A stretch of DNA of 11,863 bases, from contig SOKG01000107.1 of assembly GCA_004376205.1 (NCBI GenBank), forward strand, positions 1 through 11,863, read 5' to 3'. Shown here in pieces: positions 4,668 through 11,863 of the stretch. Under the pieces are notes generated by a model that had not been told where the DNA came from, ran no database searches, and worked only from the letters and a program-made list of their open reading frames with translations. This DNA is from Dehalococcoidia bacterium. GTDB taxonomy: Bacteria > Chloroflexota > Dehalococcoidia > SZUA-161. Made by a program: the position numbers and the translations under genes. Numbering within the stretch: the first letter of the stretch is position 1; each line of letters begins with the position of its first letter.

Positions 4668-5468
4668 ATGGCAGAAGCTATCTCGATGAAATTGCTCCTA
4701 GAGGCTGGGGTGCACTTTGGGCATCAGGTAGCACGCTGGAATCCCAAGATGAAGTCTTATATCTTTAGTCAGCGCAATGGTATCCACATCATTGATCTGG
4801 AACAAACCGTTGTCTTGCTTGGCAAGGCTTGTGATTTCGTGCGAGAGGTGGCAGAGAGTGGTGAAGACATTATTTTCGTGGGTAGCAAAAAGCAGGCACA
4901 GGAGGCAATAAAGCAAGAAGCCAAGCGTTGCGAGGCTTTTTATGTCAATCAGCGCTGGCTGGGGGGAATGCTCACCAATTTCACTACTATTCAGTCGCGT
5001 ATCGACTACTTGGTCCGCTTGGAGGATCGGAAAGCAAGGGGCGACTTGGAGCGGTTGCCTAAGAAGGAAGCCTTGAAACTGGAAAAGGAGATAGCGCATC
5101 TCAACAGGTTACTTGGTGGCGTCAAAGAGATGACCAGGATTCCCGGGGCTTTGTTTATTGTCGATTCTACCAAGGAGAGGAATGCCGTTGCCGAGGCCAA
5201 GCGGGTTGGGGTGCCCATCGTTGCTATTGTAGACACCAATTGTGACCCTGATGAGATCGACTATCCTATCCCAGGCAACGATGATGCCATCAGGGCTGTG
5301 GCTCTGTTCTGTAGTGCTCTTGCTGATGCTGTTTTGGAAGGCAAGCAAGCCCTTGGGGCGCTGGCCGAAAAGGAAGCGTTAGAAGCGGAAGAAGAGCTGC
5401 CATCCGACTATGAGGCTGTTTTCGAGCCCGAGGAGGGTCAGCCAACTTCTGTTGAGAGCGAAGACTAG
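4668..5468 (+). CDS. rpsB: 30S ribosomal protein S2
   Basis: S2 is a structural protein of the small ribosomal subunit, joining late in assembly and helping to hold S1 or the mRNA near the platform. The product has 266 residues: MAEAISMKLLLEAGVHFGHQ at the start, RWNPKMKSYIF, GIHIIDLEQTV, VGSKKQAQ, the signature YVNQRWLGGMLTNF at 92-105, RIPGALFIVDSTKE at 158-170, and VAIVDTNCDPDEIDYPIPGNDDAIRA at 185-210. The last 35 residues are acidic (EAEEELPSDYEAVF and EPEEG), a variable tail. The open frame extends back to 4617, but that extension has no homologous sequence; the ATG at 4668 with AAGGGG about 11 nt upstream fits family N-termini. It is first in the operon and followed by tsf after 8 bp, the nearly universal pairing. 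Confidence 0.97.
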   Translation: MAEAISMKLLLEAGVHFGHQVARWNPKMKSYIFSQRNGIHIIDLEQTVVLLGKACDFVREVAESGEDIIFVGSKKQAQEAIKQEAKRCEAFYVNQRWLGGMLTNFTTIQSRIDYLVRLEDRKARGDLERLPKKEALKLEKEIAHLNRLLGGVKEMTRIPGALFIVDSTKERNAVAEAKRVGVPIVAIVDTNCDPDEIDYPIPGNDDAIRAVALFCSALADAVLEGKQALGALAEKEALEAEEELPSDYEAVFEPEEGQPTSVESED

Positions 5469-5476
5469 GGGGTTAA

Positions 5477-5992
5477 ATGCAGGTTTCTACTGAAGCGATT
5501 AAAGCACTAAGGGAGCAGACTAGTGCTGGAATAATGGAGTGCAAGCGCGCCTTGCAAGAGACTGGTGGCGACCTCGCTGCCGCTTCTTCTATGTTGAGAG
5601 AGCGTGGCTACGCAATCGCCAAGAAGAAGGAGAATCGCTCTGTCAGGGAAGGGCTGGTAGAGTGCTATATTCACACGGGGGGGCGGATTGGGGCCTTGGT
5701 GGAGGTAAACTGTGAGAGCGATTTTGCGGCTCGTACTCCAGCGTTCAAGGAATTGGCCCACGACCTGGCGATGCAGGTGGTGGCTGCCTGCCCTCGCTAT
5801 GTCAGTGCCGAAGATGTACCTGAGGGAGAAGAATTTGCCGATGAGGATTGCCTTTTGCTTCAGCCGTTCATAAAGGATCCAGGTAAGACCGTTGAGGATG
5901 TTGTTACTGGGACAGTAGCCAAGGTTAGGGAGAATATTAAGGTAAGAAGGTTTGTCCGATTTGCATTGGGGTTAGACGGACAAGATGAGTAG
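5477..5992 (+). CDS. tsf: Elongation factor Ts, short form
   Basis: EF-Ts releases GDP from EF-Tu. The 171-residue product begins with the UBA-like N-terminal domain (STEAIKALREQTSAGIMECKRAL, 4-26). It then has VNCESDFAA at 78-85, where Asp82 and Phe83 match the residues that displace magnesium in EF-Tu, and LLLQPFIKDPGKTVEDVV and KVRENIKVRRFVRF at the end of the core. It has only one core subdomain and lacks the second half and coiled coil of the E. coli protein (about 280 residues); short forms occur in several non-proteobacterial lineages. The ribosome binding site AGGGGG lies 4 nt before the ATG and touches the rpsB stop. Its last 8 bp overlap pyrH. Confidence 0.96.
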   Translation: MQVSTEAIKALREQTSAGIMECKRALQETGGDLAAASSMLRERGYAIAKKKENRSVREGLVECYIHTGGRIGALVEVNCESDFAARTPAFKELAHDLAMQVVAACPRYVSAEDVPEGEEFADEDCLLLQPFIKDPGKTVEDVVTGTVAKVRENIKVRRFVRFALGLDGQDE

Positions 5993-6710
5993 TCCGAAAT
6001 ATAAACGTGTTGTTCTGAAGCTTAGCGGAGAGGCTCTCATGGGTGAGGGCGAGTTCGGCATTGATGCTGAGACTATGGCAAATATCGCTAAGCAGTTGAA
6101 GCGCGTTGTGGACAGTGGAGTTCAGGTTGCCATCGTTGTTGGTGGCGGGAATATCTGGAGGGGGGAGGCTGCTGAGAGCAAGGGAATGGATCGAGCCACC
6201 GCCGATTACGCAGGCATGCTGGCCACCATGATTAATGCTCTTGTCCTTCAGGATGCTCTGGAGAAGGAAGGGGTGGTCACGAGGAGCCAGAGTGCAATAG
6301 CAGTGCAGGCGGTCGCCGAGCCCTACATCCGCCGACGCGCCATTCGTCATTTGGAGAAGGGGCGAGCGGTTATCTTTGCCGCGGGGATGGGTAGCCCCTA
6401 TATGACCACCGATACTGCGGCAGCCTTGCGCGCGGTAGAGATTAACGCTGAAGTCTTGCTTATGGCCAAGAACAAGGTCGATGGGGTTTATGACTCGGAT
6501 CCATTGACCAATGCCGGGGCAAAAAAGTATGATCAGCTTGGCTATAGAGATGCTCTGAACATGAGACTTGAGGTGATGGACTCTACCGCTCTGTCTCTAT
6601 GCATGGACAATCAACTTCCCATAAGAGTTTTCGACCTTCAAGCTCCCAATAGCATTGAACGAGTAATTGCTGGGGAACCCGTGGGCACACTTGTGCATGG
6701 TGATGAGTAA
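5985..6710 (+). CDS. pyrH: UMP kinase
   Basis: This is the bacterial hexameric UMP kinase of the amino-acid-kinase fold, making UDP from UMP and ATP; it feeds RNA, peptidoglycan precursor and CTP synthesis. At 241 residues it is standard length. Motifs in order are RVVLKLSGEALMG at 8-20 with the phosphate-binding Lys12, VVGGGNIWRG at 51-60, MDRATADYAGMLATMINA at 68-85, SPYMTTDTAAALRA at 137-150, and MAKNKVDGVYDSDP at 160-173. The start ATG lies 8 bp inside tsf, with only a weak ribosome binding site, so it is probably coupled to tsf translation. Position between tsf and frr is the conserved bacterial order. Confidence 0.97.
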   Translation: MSSPKYKRVVLKLSGEALMGEGEFGIDAETMANIAKQLKRVVDSGVQVAIVVGGGNIWRGEAAESKGMDRATADYAGMLATMINALVLQDALEKEGVVTRSQSAIAVQAVAEPYIRRRAIRHLEKGRAVIFAAGMGSPYMTTDTAAALRAVEINAEVLLMAKNKVDGVYDSDPLTNAGAKKYDQLGYRDALNMRLEVMDSTALSLCMDNQLPIRVFDLQAPNSIERVIAGEPVGTLVHGDE

Positions 6711-6815
6711 CCGGATGAGAAGGGCAACTCACTCAATCACCTGATAAGGGAGTGCAGCTAGCAAGCAATTTGAAGCTTTTGGTTGGGGGTTACTCTTGCG
6801 AACGGGAGACTGGCG

Positions 6816-7376
6816 ATGAGCGAAGACGATGTTCTGCTGGGTGCGGAGGGAAAGATGCGCAAGGCCGTAGAGGTTTTGAAAGATGATTTGGCAGCCATTC
6901 GTACTGGAAGAGCCAGCCCTGGTCTGGTCAATCATATACGAGTCGATTACCATGGAGTTCCTGTCCCACTTAACCAAATTGCCAGCGTCTCTGTTCCTGA
7001 TGCCAGGATGCTTGTGATCCAGCCTTGGGAAAGGGATATTCTGCCGAGCATAGAGAAGGCTATTCTCAAGTCAGACCTTGGCCTCAACCCGACAAGCGAT
7101 GGCAATGTGGTCAGGCTGGCTATTCCCCAGCTTACTGAGGAGCGGCGCAATCAGTTAGTCAAGATGGTGCGAAAAAGGGTGGAAGAGGGGAAGGTGGCGG
7201 TGCGCAATGTGAGGCGAGAAGGACTTGAGAAGTTGCGGGAACTTAGAGAAAACAAAGAGATGTCCGAGGATGAGCAGAAGCGAGCTTTGGGTCGGTTGCA
7301 GCAGGTCACCGATAGATTCACTGAGGACATCGACCAAATAGCGAAAGACAAGGAAGCCGAACTCCTGGAATTGTGA
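6816..7376 (+). CDS. frr: Ribosome recycling factor
   Basis: RRF works with EF-G to split the post-termination 70S ribosome. The product has 186 residues, the family norm of about 185. The long helical domain I begins with MRKAVEVLKDDLAAIRTGRASPGLV (14-38). Domain II contains VPLNQIASVSVPDARMLVIQPW, and the C-terminal helices contain LAIPQLTEERRNQLVKMVRK and VAVRNVRREGLEKLRE with the conserved Arg132. The open frame extends back to a TTG at 6783, but the ATG at 6816 is preceded by GGGAG at a good distance and gives the usual N-terminus. About 105 bp separate it from pyrH; I see no convincing promoter or terminator there. Confidence 0.96.
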   Translation: MSEDDVLLGAEGKMRKAVEVLKDDLAAIRTGRASPGLVNHIRVDYHGVPVPLNQIASVSVPDARMLVIQPWERDILPSIEKAILKSDLGLNPTSDGNVVRLAIPQLTEERRNQLVKMVRKRVEEGKVAVRNVRREGLEKLRELRENKEMSEDEQKRALGRLQQVTDRFTEDIDQIAKDKEAELLEL

Positions 7377-7393
7377 CGCACTGAGGACGAGCA

Positions 7394-8140
7394 GTGGCAG
7401 CGACAAAGACAGCGGCATTGCCTGTGAAGAAGATACTTCCCCTCCCAAACCATGTCGCTATTATCATGGATGGGAACGGTAGATGGGCTGCGAAGCGCGG
7501 TTTGCCCCGGCTTGCCGGGCATCGTGCCGGCACTGACAATGTCCATCGGATAGTTGAATGCTTCGATCGGTATCAGGTGAAATACCTCACCCTCTACGCT
7601 TTTTCCACGGAGAACTGGCGACGTCCTGGAATAGAGGTGAGTGGGTTGCTGCGTATTCTAGCCCAGATGATTGACCGCGAGACTAAGGCTCTGCATGAGA
7701 AGAACGTCAGGATCAGTCATCTGGGAAGACTTGATGATCTGCCGCCCGAGCTGCAAGGCAAGGTTCATAAGGCGCTCGAGTTGACTGGGAATAATACCGG
7801 GATGACCTTGAGCATTGCTTTTGATTATGGTGGTCGTGCAGAGATCCTGGACGCGGTTCGCCACATTATCAAGGATAGGGTCCCGTCTGAAGATATCACC
7901 GAATCACTGTTCAGCAGTTATCTTTATACTGCGGATGTACCTGAGCCAGACCTGCTTATCCGCACTGGCGGAGAGATGAGGGTGAGCAATTTCCTCATCT
8001 GGCAAGCAGCCTATAGTGAGTTCTACTCCACGCCCGTGTTGTGGCCGGACTTCGATGAGAAAGAGATCGAGAAGGCGTTGGTTGCCTACAGTCGACGGGA
8101 GAGACGTTTCGGTGGATTGAAAGCGGAAGGAGAGGGCTGA
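7394..8140 (+). CDS. uppS: Undecaprenyl diphosphate synthase (cis-prenyltransferase)
   Basis: UppS extends farnesyl diphosphate with isopentenyl units in cis to give the C55 lipid carrier of cell-wall and glycan assembly. The 248-residue product carries HVAIIMDGNGRWA at 20-32 with catalytic Asp26, AGHRAG at 41-46, YAFSTENW at 68-75, a DYGGRAEI block at 144-151 (many homologues have NYGGR), and the diphosphate-binding IRTGGEMRVSNFLIWQAAYSEFY at 189-211. The start is GTG at 7394, with GAGGA 6 nt upstream; the first 17 residues are variable. An alternative long-chain or short-chain polyprenyl product cannot be excluded from sequence. It lies 17 bp after frr and precedes cdsA, the usual bacterial order, and it draws precursors made by dxr and ispG in the same operon. 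Confidence 0.95.
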   Translation: MAATKTAALPVKKILPLPNHVAIIMDGNGRWAAKRGLPRLAGHRAGTDNVHRIVECFDRYQVKYLTLYAFSTENWRRPGIEVSGLLRILAQMIDRETKALHEKNVRISHLGRLDDLPPELQGKVHKALELTGNNTGMTLSIAFDYGGRAEILDAVRHIIKDRVPSEDITESLFSSYLYTADVPEPDLLIRTGGEMRVSNFLIWQAAYSEFYSTPVLWPDFDEKEIEKALVAYSRRERRFGGLKAEGEG

Positions 8141-8155
8141 GGCAACTGAGCCCTC
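8132..8155 (+). other. Hairpin over the uppS stop codon
   Basis: GAGGGCT (8132-8138) and AGCCCTC (8149-8155) form a perfect 7-bp stem with a 10-nt loop. It spans the uppS stop and is followed by GGTTTCTTATC, not a proper T-run, so a full terminator is unlikely. It could pause transcription, protect mRNA ends or tune cdsA, whose own ribosome binding site is poor. Confidence 0.35.
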
Positions 8156-8171
8156 GGTTTCTTATCGGCGA

Positions 8172-9005
8172 ATGCTCTGGCAAAGAGTACTCAGTGCGCT
8201 ATTCTTCATACCCATCCTCTTCGTTTCCATCTGGTTTGGCGACCCCTGGTTCTCCGTTGTAGTGGCTGTCGCTGCTCTTTTGGGAGTTGTTGAGTTCTAT
8301 GACATGTTTAGCCAAAAGAGATGGCAGCCCCTGACCTTCTTCGGCATACTGTGGACGCTGTTCTTCGTCTTCAACGCACATTATACGCATTCTTACGGCT
8401 CCGAGACTACGCAGTTGCTGGTGACCTCGGCGCTGGTGAGTTCGGCGGTGATCTTATCCTTGCTTTGTTCCCTTTTTCCGCGTTCCTCCGGAGATAGAGT
8501 GCTATTTGGCTGGGCATGGAGCCTGGCTGGTGTGCTCTACATGGGTTGGCTCCTGAGCTACTGGATCCTGCTGATGAACTCCGCTGAGTGGGTTGGCAGG
8601 GACTGGGTGCTGCTGGCACTCTTCTCCACCTTCGCGGTCGATACCACTGCCTATTTTGTCGGGCGTGCTTTTGGAAAGCACAAGATGGTACCGACAGTAT
8701 CTCCGGGAAAGACATGGGAGGGGGCGATTGGAGGGCTGGCGGGGGCAATAGCGGCTGTTATCATCCTGGCGCTCCTCCTAGATACCCCCCTGGATATCGG
8801 TTACGGGAGACTGGTGTTTATGGGCTTCGCGATTGGCGTCTTTGCCCAGATTGGCGACCTCGCCGAGTCGCAGTTGAAACGGAGCACCGGTTTGAAAGAA
8901 TCAGGGGGCCTTATCCCGGGGCATGGGGGTTTCCTCGATCGCTTGGATAGCATTGTCTTCACTGGGGTTGTAGTGTACTATTGTCTCAGGTGGTTCATAG
9001 GGTGA
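8172..9005 (+). CDS. cdsA: Phosphatidate cytidylyltransferase
   Basis: CdsA makes CDP-diacylglycerol from phosphatidate and CTP in the cytoplasmic membrane, the branch point of phospholipid synthesis. The 277 residues contain about eight hydrophobic segments. Family marks are RVLSALFFIPI at the N-terminus, AVDTTAYFVGRAFGKHKM at 155-172, SPGKTWEG at 177-184, IGDLAESQLKR at 227-237 and the signature end IPGHGGFLDRLDS at 248-260 with Asp256 and Asp259. In the signature the usual Lys-Asp is Lys-Glu (Lys242-Glu243), a mild change. No good ribosome binding site precedes the ATG, but the N-terminus aligns well. Its stop overlaps the dxr start (GTGA). Confidence 0.95.
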   Translation: MLWQRVLSALFFIPILFVSIWFGDPWFSVVVAVAALLGVVEFYDMFSQKRWQPLTFFGILWTLFFVFNAHYTHSYGSETTQLLVTSALVSSAVILSLLCSLFPRSSGDRVLFGWAWSLAGVLYMGWLLSYWILLMNSAEWVGRDWVLLALFSTFAVDTTAYFVGRAFGKHKMVPTVSPGKTWEGAIGGLAGAIAAVIILALLLDTPLDIGYGRLVFMGFAIGVFAQIGDLAESQLKRSTGLKESGGLIPGHGGFLDRLDSIVFTGVVVYYCLRWFIG

Positions 9006-10120
9006 GAAGGCTGGCGGTCCTCGGTTCCACGGGCTCAATAGGGCGTCAGACGCTGGAGATTGTTCGCGCCTTCCCCGAGAGACTAGAAGTGGTCGCCTTG
9101 GCATGTGGAAAGAACATCTCTTTGCTCAAGGAACAGGTTGCAGAGTTTAAGCCAAGGCTGGTCTTCGCCGAGCCACTAGCAGGTGGCGAGGGAATACTGG
9201 GAGCAAGCTATCTTTCTCTGGAGGAGATAGCTTCTCATCACGATGTCGACCTTGTGGTCGTAGCTACCTCTGGGAAAGCCGGTCTGGGTCCTACTTTGGC
9301 TGCAATCGGCGCCGGGAAGACTGTCGCCCTAGCCAACAAAGAGGTGCTGGTGATGGCAGGGGGGATCGTGACTGCGGAGGCTCAGCGTCATAAAGTCGAG
9401 ATCATGCCCATCGATAGCGAACACAGCGCCATCTGGCAATGTCTGAGGGGGGAGGAGAAAAGAGAGATTTCCAAGCTAGTCCTGACTGCTTCTGGCGGCC
9501 CCTTTCGGTTGAGCTCTGCTGCGCAGCTAGCGGCTGTTACGCCGGAAGAGGCACTCAATCACCCTACCTGGCAAATGGGAGTGAAGGTCACCATTGATTC
9601 TGCCACTCTGATGAACAAGGGCATGGAGGCCATTGAGGCACACTGGCTGTTCGATATCCCCTTTTCTCGGATCGAGGTGGTGATCCATCCCCAGAGCATA
9701 ATCCACTCCGTTGTGGAGTTCATTGATGGTTCAGCGAAGGCACAGCTAAGCCTGCCAGATATGAGGTTGCCCATCCAATATGCGCTGACGTATCCTGAGC
9801 GGTGGGAGGGTCCTTTTCGTCAAGCGCTTGATTTTGGAAAGATGGGCTCGCTTGACTTCGAGCCGGTGGATTTGGAAAGGTTCCCCTGTTTGAAGCTGGC
9901 CATGGAAGCTGGTGAAAATGGAGGGACCTACCCTGCAGTGCTCAGCGCTGCCGATGAGGTGGCGGTGGAACTTTTCTTGGCAAGGAAAATAGGCTTTCAA
10001 GATATTGCTGCTGTGGTGGCCAAGACCCTCGATCGCCACCAGGTGGTAAGCCATCCTTCTATGGAAGATATTTTGGCGGCGGATGCCTGGGCCAGGGAAA
10101 CCGCCAAGGCTGGGTTTTGA
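9002..10120 (+). CDS. dxr: 1-deoxy-D-xylulose 5-phosphate reductoisomerase
   Basis: Dxr rearranges and reduces DXP to 2-C-methyl-D-erythritol 4-phosphate with NADPH, the committed step of the MEP isoprenoid pathway. The product has 372 residues: the NADPH loop LAVLGSTGSIGRQTLE at 4-19, VALANKEVLVMAGG at 108-121, metal ligands Asp138 and Glu140 in PIDSEHSA and Glu209 in MNKGMEAIEAHW, TASGGPF at 162-168, the flexible-loop HPTWQMG at 187-193, HPQSIIHSVVEF at 229-240 and LPDMRLPIQYALTYPER at 251-267. The open frame reaches back to TTG 8981. I chose GTG 9002 because AGGTGG lies 8 nt upstream, it gives the usual short MRRLAVLGSTG start, and it overlaps the cdsA stop as GTGA. It sits between cdsA and rseP, a common bacterial order. 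Confidence 0.96.
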   Translation: MRRLAVLGSTGSIGRQTLEIVRAFPERLEVVALACGKNISLLKEQVAEFKPRLVFAEPLAGGEGILGASYLSLEEIASHHDVDLVVVATSGKAGLGPTLAAIGAGKTVALANKEVLVMAGGIVTAEAQRHKVEIMPIDSEHSAIWQCLRGEEKREISKLVLTASGGPFRLSSAAQLAAVTPEEALNHPTWQMGVKVTIDSATLMNKGMEAIEAHWLFDIPFSRIEVVIHPQSIIHSVVEFIDGSAKAQLSLPDMRLPIQYALTYPERWEGPFRQALDFGKMGSLDFEPVDLERFPCLKLAMEAGENGGTYPAVLSAADEVAVELFLARKIGFQDIAAVVAKTLDRHQVVSHPSMEDILAADAWARETAKAGF

Positions 10121-10128
10121 GGTAGGGG

Positions 10129-11196
10129 ATGGTCATAGTAACCATAATAATCTTCATTTTTATCCTCGCTCTCTTGATCTTTATCCATGAGATAGGGCAT
10201 TTCATTGCCGCCAGGCTGGCGGGGGTCAAGGTCGAGGAGTTCGGCATGGGCTTCCCTCCCAGGCTTTTTGCCGTCAAGCGCGGTGAGACCGTGTACTCGT
10301 TCAACCTTATTCCTCTGGGCGGGTTCTGCAAGCTCTTGGGGGAGGAGGATCCCAGCGAGCCCAGGAGCCTTGCCAGCAAGAGACCCCTAGTGAGACTATT
10401 CGTTCTTGGCGCAGGATCGTTTATGATGTTTGTGCTTCCTTTCGTTCTGCTTCCAATAGGCTATATGATACCCCATGAAGTTATTACTGGGGGTGAGGGG
10501 CTTCAAGTTTCAAGAGTAGAGTCAGGCTCCCCAGCCGAAGAGGCGGGCATCAAGGTCGACGATATGATTTTGAGTGTTGATGGAGAGCCCGTTCACACCT
10601 TTGAGGAGCTACAGGAGGTCATAGATTCAAAGCTGGGGAGTGAGACGATGATGGTTGTGAGCAGGGGTTCTGCCGAGGTGGAGGTGTTTATGGTGCCACG
10701 AGCAGATCCTCCGCGTGGGCAGGGCCCCCTGGGTATCGGGCTGGAGTGGGCGACGGTGCTTACCGAGAGAAGGGCGTACCTGCCTTGGGAAGCCATACCT
10801 ATGGGGGTCAAAGACGGGGGCAGGATGTTTGTACTGATCGAGGAGAGTGTTGAAAGTCTGATTCGAGGGGACGAGCCTTTTGCGCCCCTCGGAATAGTCG
10901 GTGCCGGACAGGCAGGCGTAGAGATTGTGGCAGAGTGGGGCCTGTTCTCGCTTGTGGCATGGGCCTGCTTGATCAGTATCCAGTTGGGGATAATCAATCT
11001 GCTTCCTATCCCGGCGCTGGATGGTGGTAGGATCGTGTTTGTGCTCATAGAGGTAGCGAGGCGTGGAAAACGCGTCTCTCCTCGGACGGAGGGAATGGTT
11101 CATCTCGCTGGCTTTCTTATGTTGATCAGTCTGGTTATGCTACTCTTCGGGAGTGACATTGCGCGTTTGATCAGGGGGGAGACCTTGCTGCCATGA
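10129..11196 (+). CDS. rseP: Site-2 zinc metalloprotease, RseP/RasP-like
   Basis: This is an intramembrane M50 protease that cuts single-pass membrane proteins, such as anti-sigma factors and leftover signal peptides, within the bilayer. The 355 residues show a first membrane segment ending in HEIGH (His20, Glu21, His24), PLGGFCKLLGEED at 62-74, a second hydrophobic segment near 88-114, one PDZ domain at about 122-190 (SGSPAEEAGIKVDDMILSVDGEPV), and the third zinc ligand Asp298 in INLLPIPALDGG at 289-300, then a last membrane segment. At the start of the second segment, where E. coli RseP has GPIAN, this protein reads GSFMM. One PDZ domain rather than two resembles Gram-positive and Chloroflexota forms. 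GAGG, 6 nt before the ATG, overlaps the dxr stop. Its substrate is not evident. Confidence 0.94.
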   Translation: MVIVTIIIFIFILALLIFIHEIGHFIAARLAGVKVEEFGMGFPPRLFAVKRGETVYSFNLIPLGGFCKLLGEEDPSEPRSLASKRPLVRLFVLGAGSFMMFVLPFVLLPIGYMIPHEVITGGEGLQVSRVESGSPAEEAGIKVDDMILSVDGEPVHTFEELQEVIDSKLGSETMMVVSRGSAEVEVFMVPRADPPRGQGPLGIGLEWATVLTERRAYLPWEAIPMGVKDGGRMFVLIEESVESLIRGDEPFAPLGIVGAGQAGVEIVAEWGLFSLVAWACLISIQLGIINLLPIPALDGGRIVFVLIEVARRGKRVSPRTEGMVHLAGFLMLISLVMLLFGSDIARLIRGETLLP

Positions 11197-11863
11197 TCAA
11201 GCGCAGGGCATCCAGGGTGATCAGGGTTGGTGGGGTGGAGATCGGGGGTGCTGGCCCCGTTGTGGTTCAATCGATGACCAAGACCGACACCCGCGATGTG
11301 GCTGCGACTGTTAACCAAATCCGTAAGCTTGAGGAGTGCGGCTGTGAGATAGTGAGGGTAGCGGTGCCCGATGTAGATGCCGCGCAGGCTCTCGCTGAGA
11401 TAAGGAAGGCGGCATCCATTCCCATCATCGCTGACATTGATTTCGACTATCGCCTTGCCCTGGCGGCGCTGGAGGCTGGCGTCGATGGGCTCAGGCTTAA
11501 CCCGGGTAACATCAGCGACCGCGATCAGATCGCCGCTGTCGTTCGTGCCGCCAGGGACAGAGAGGTACCCATACGTGTCGGCGTCAATGCGGGTAGCTTG
11601 CCCGAGTCGTCAGCCCCGGAGGCTTCGGTGGTGGAGCGCATGGTTGATGCTGCGCTTGATGAAGTTCGGCTGCTGGAGAGCCTGGACTTCGAGTTGATCA
11701 AGGTATCGGTGAAGGCTTTCGATGTCCCCACCACCATCGAGGCATATCAAGCCATTGCCCAGAGGATTCCCTATCCGCTGCATCTGGGTATCACCGAGGC
11801 TGGGCTGCCCCGGGCTGGAGCGGTCCGCCGCGCGGTGGGACTGGGCGTCCGGCTGCATGAGGG
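11193..11863 (+). CDS. ispG: 4-hydroxy-3-methylbut-2-en-1-yl diphosphate synthase, 3' partial
   Basis: IspG (GcpE) is the [4Fe-4S] enzyme that reductively opens methylerythritol cyclodiphosphate to HMBPP, the penultimate MEP-pathway step. The ATG overlaps the rseP stop (ATGA), and 223 codons are present before the window ends; the C-terminal cluster-binding domain is outside. The TIM-barrel part shows RRASRVIRVGGVEIGGAGP, VVVQSMTKTDT at 23-33, EIVRVAVPD at 52-60, DFDYRLAL at 83-90, LRLNPGNI at 100-107, IRVGVNAGSLPE at 127-138 and PLHLGITEAG at 195-204. Two positions differ from the motifs I know: Asp83 stands where ADIHFDY has His, and Phe176 where SVKASDV has Ser. The family call is safe and activity is likely but not proven. 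Confidence 0.94.
   Translation, partial: MIKRRASRVIRVGGVEIGGAGPVVVQSMTKTDTRDVAATVNQIRKLEECGCEIVRVAVPDVDAAQALAEIRKAASIPIIADIDFDYRLALAALEAGVDGLRLNPGNISDRDQIAAVVRAARDREVPIRVGVNAGSLPESSAPEASVVERMVDAALDEVRLLESLDFELIKVSVKAFDVPTTIEAYQAIAQRIPYPLHLGITEAGLPRAGAVRRAVGLGVRLHE

Noticed and set aside
6711..6815. Possible internal promoter between pyrH and frr
   Set aside because: TTGAAG near 6769 has no acceptable -10 at the right distance, and no hairpin with a T-run is present, so I treat it as a plain intercistronic gap.
10593..11103. Two long minus-strand open frames opposite rseP
   Set aside because: Both are antisense shadows of the PDZ and catalytic region, with no ribosome binding site or recognisable domain.

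Overview
This window looks like a core chromosomal region of a Chloroflexota bacterium, most probably class Dehalococcoidia or a relative. The assignment is an inference from recalled gene order and protein style, not from a search. The block rpsB-tsf-pyrH-frr-uppS-cdsA-dxr-rseP-ispG is uninterrupted. No bamA, skp or lpx genes follow rseP, which argues against a Proteobacterium. EF-Ts is the short single-core type, many starts are TTG or GTG, and a perfect HrcA operator (CIRCE) is present. I see no insertion sequence, phage gene, CRISPR array, tRNA or rRNA, and nothing suggests recent transfer.

Layout. (1) Positions 1-1322, plus strand: the 3' part of nadC (NAD synthesis), overlapping by ATGA a small MauE/DoxX-type membrane protein. 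(2) Positions 1432-3577: larC (minus) and larB (plus), transcribed divergently from a compact 85-bp region. They encode two of the three enzymes that make the nickel-pincer nucleotide cofactor; larE and larA are not in the window. (3) Positions 3599-3656: a pair of inverted hairpin units between the convergent larB and dtd genes. (4) Positions 3660-4525, minus strand: an operon of an FmdB-type zinc-ribbon protein and D-aminoacyl-tRNA deacylase (dtd), with a strong promoter, a perfect CIRCE at the predicted transcription start, and a leader that can fold over the ribosome binding site. (5) Positions 4540-11863, plus strand: a nine-gene operon starting from its own extended -10 promoter. It covers translation (S2, EF-Ts, ribosome recycling factor), UMP kinase, the lipid-carrier and phospholipid enzymes UppS and CdsA, the site-2 protease RseP, and two MEP-pathway enzymes, Dxr and IspG (cut by the window end).

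How they fit together. Dxr and IspG supply isoprenoid precursors, UppS turns them into the undecaprenyl carrier, and CdsA makes CDP-diacylglycerol, so the operon couples ribosome and growth functions to envelope building. The least ordinary part is the 4403-4667 intergenic region. It puts a translation quality-control enzyme (dtd) and a zinc ribbon under apparent heat-shock (HrcA/CIRCE) control, back to back with the ribosomal-protein promoter. I found no wholly unknown protein system. The best candidates for new biology are this HrcA-controlled fmdB-dtd unit with a possible RNA thermosensor, and the larB/larC divergent control region.
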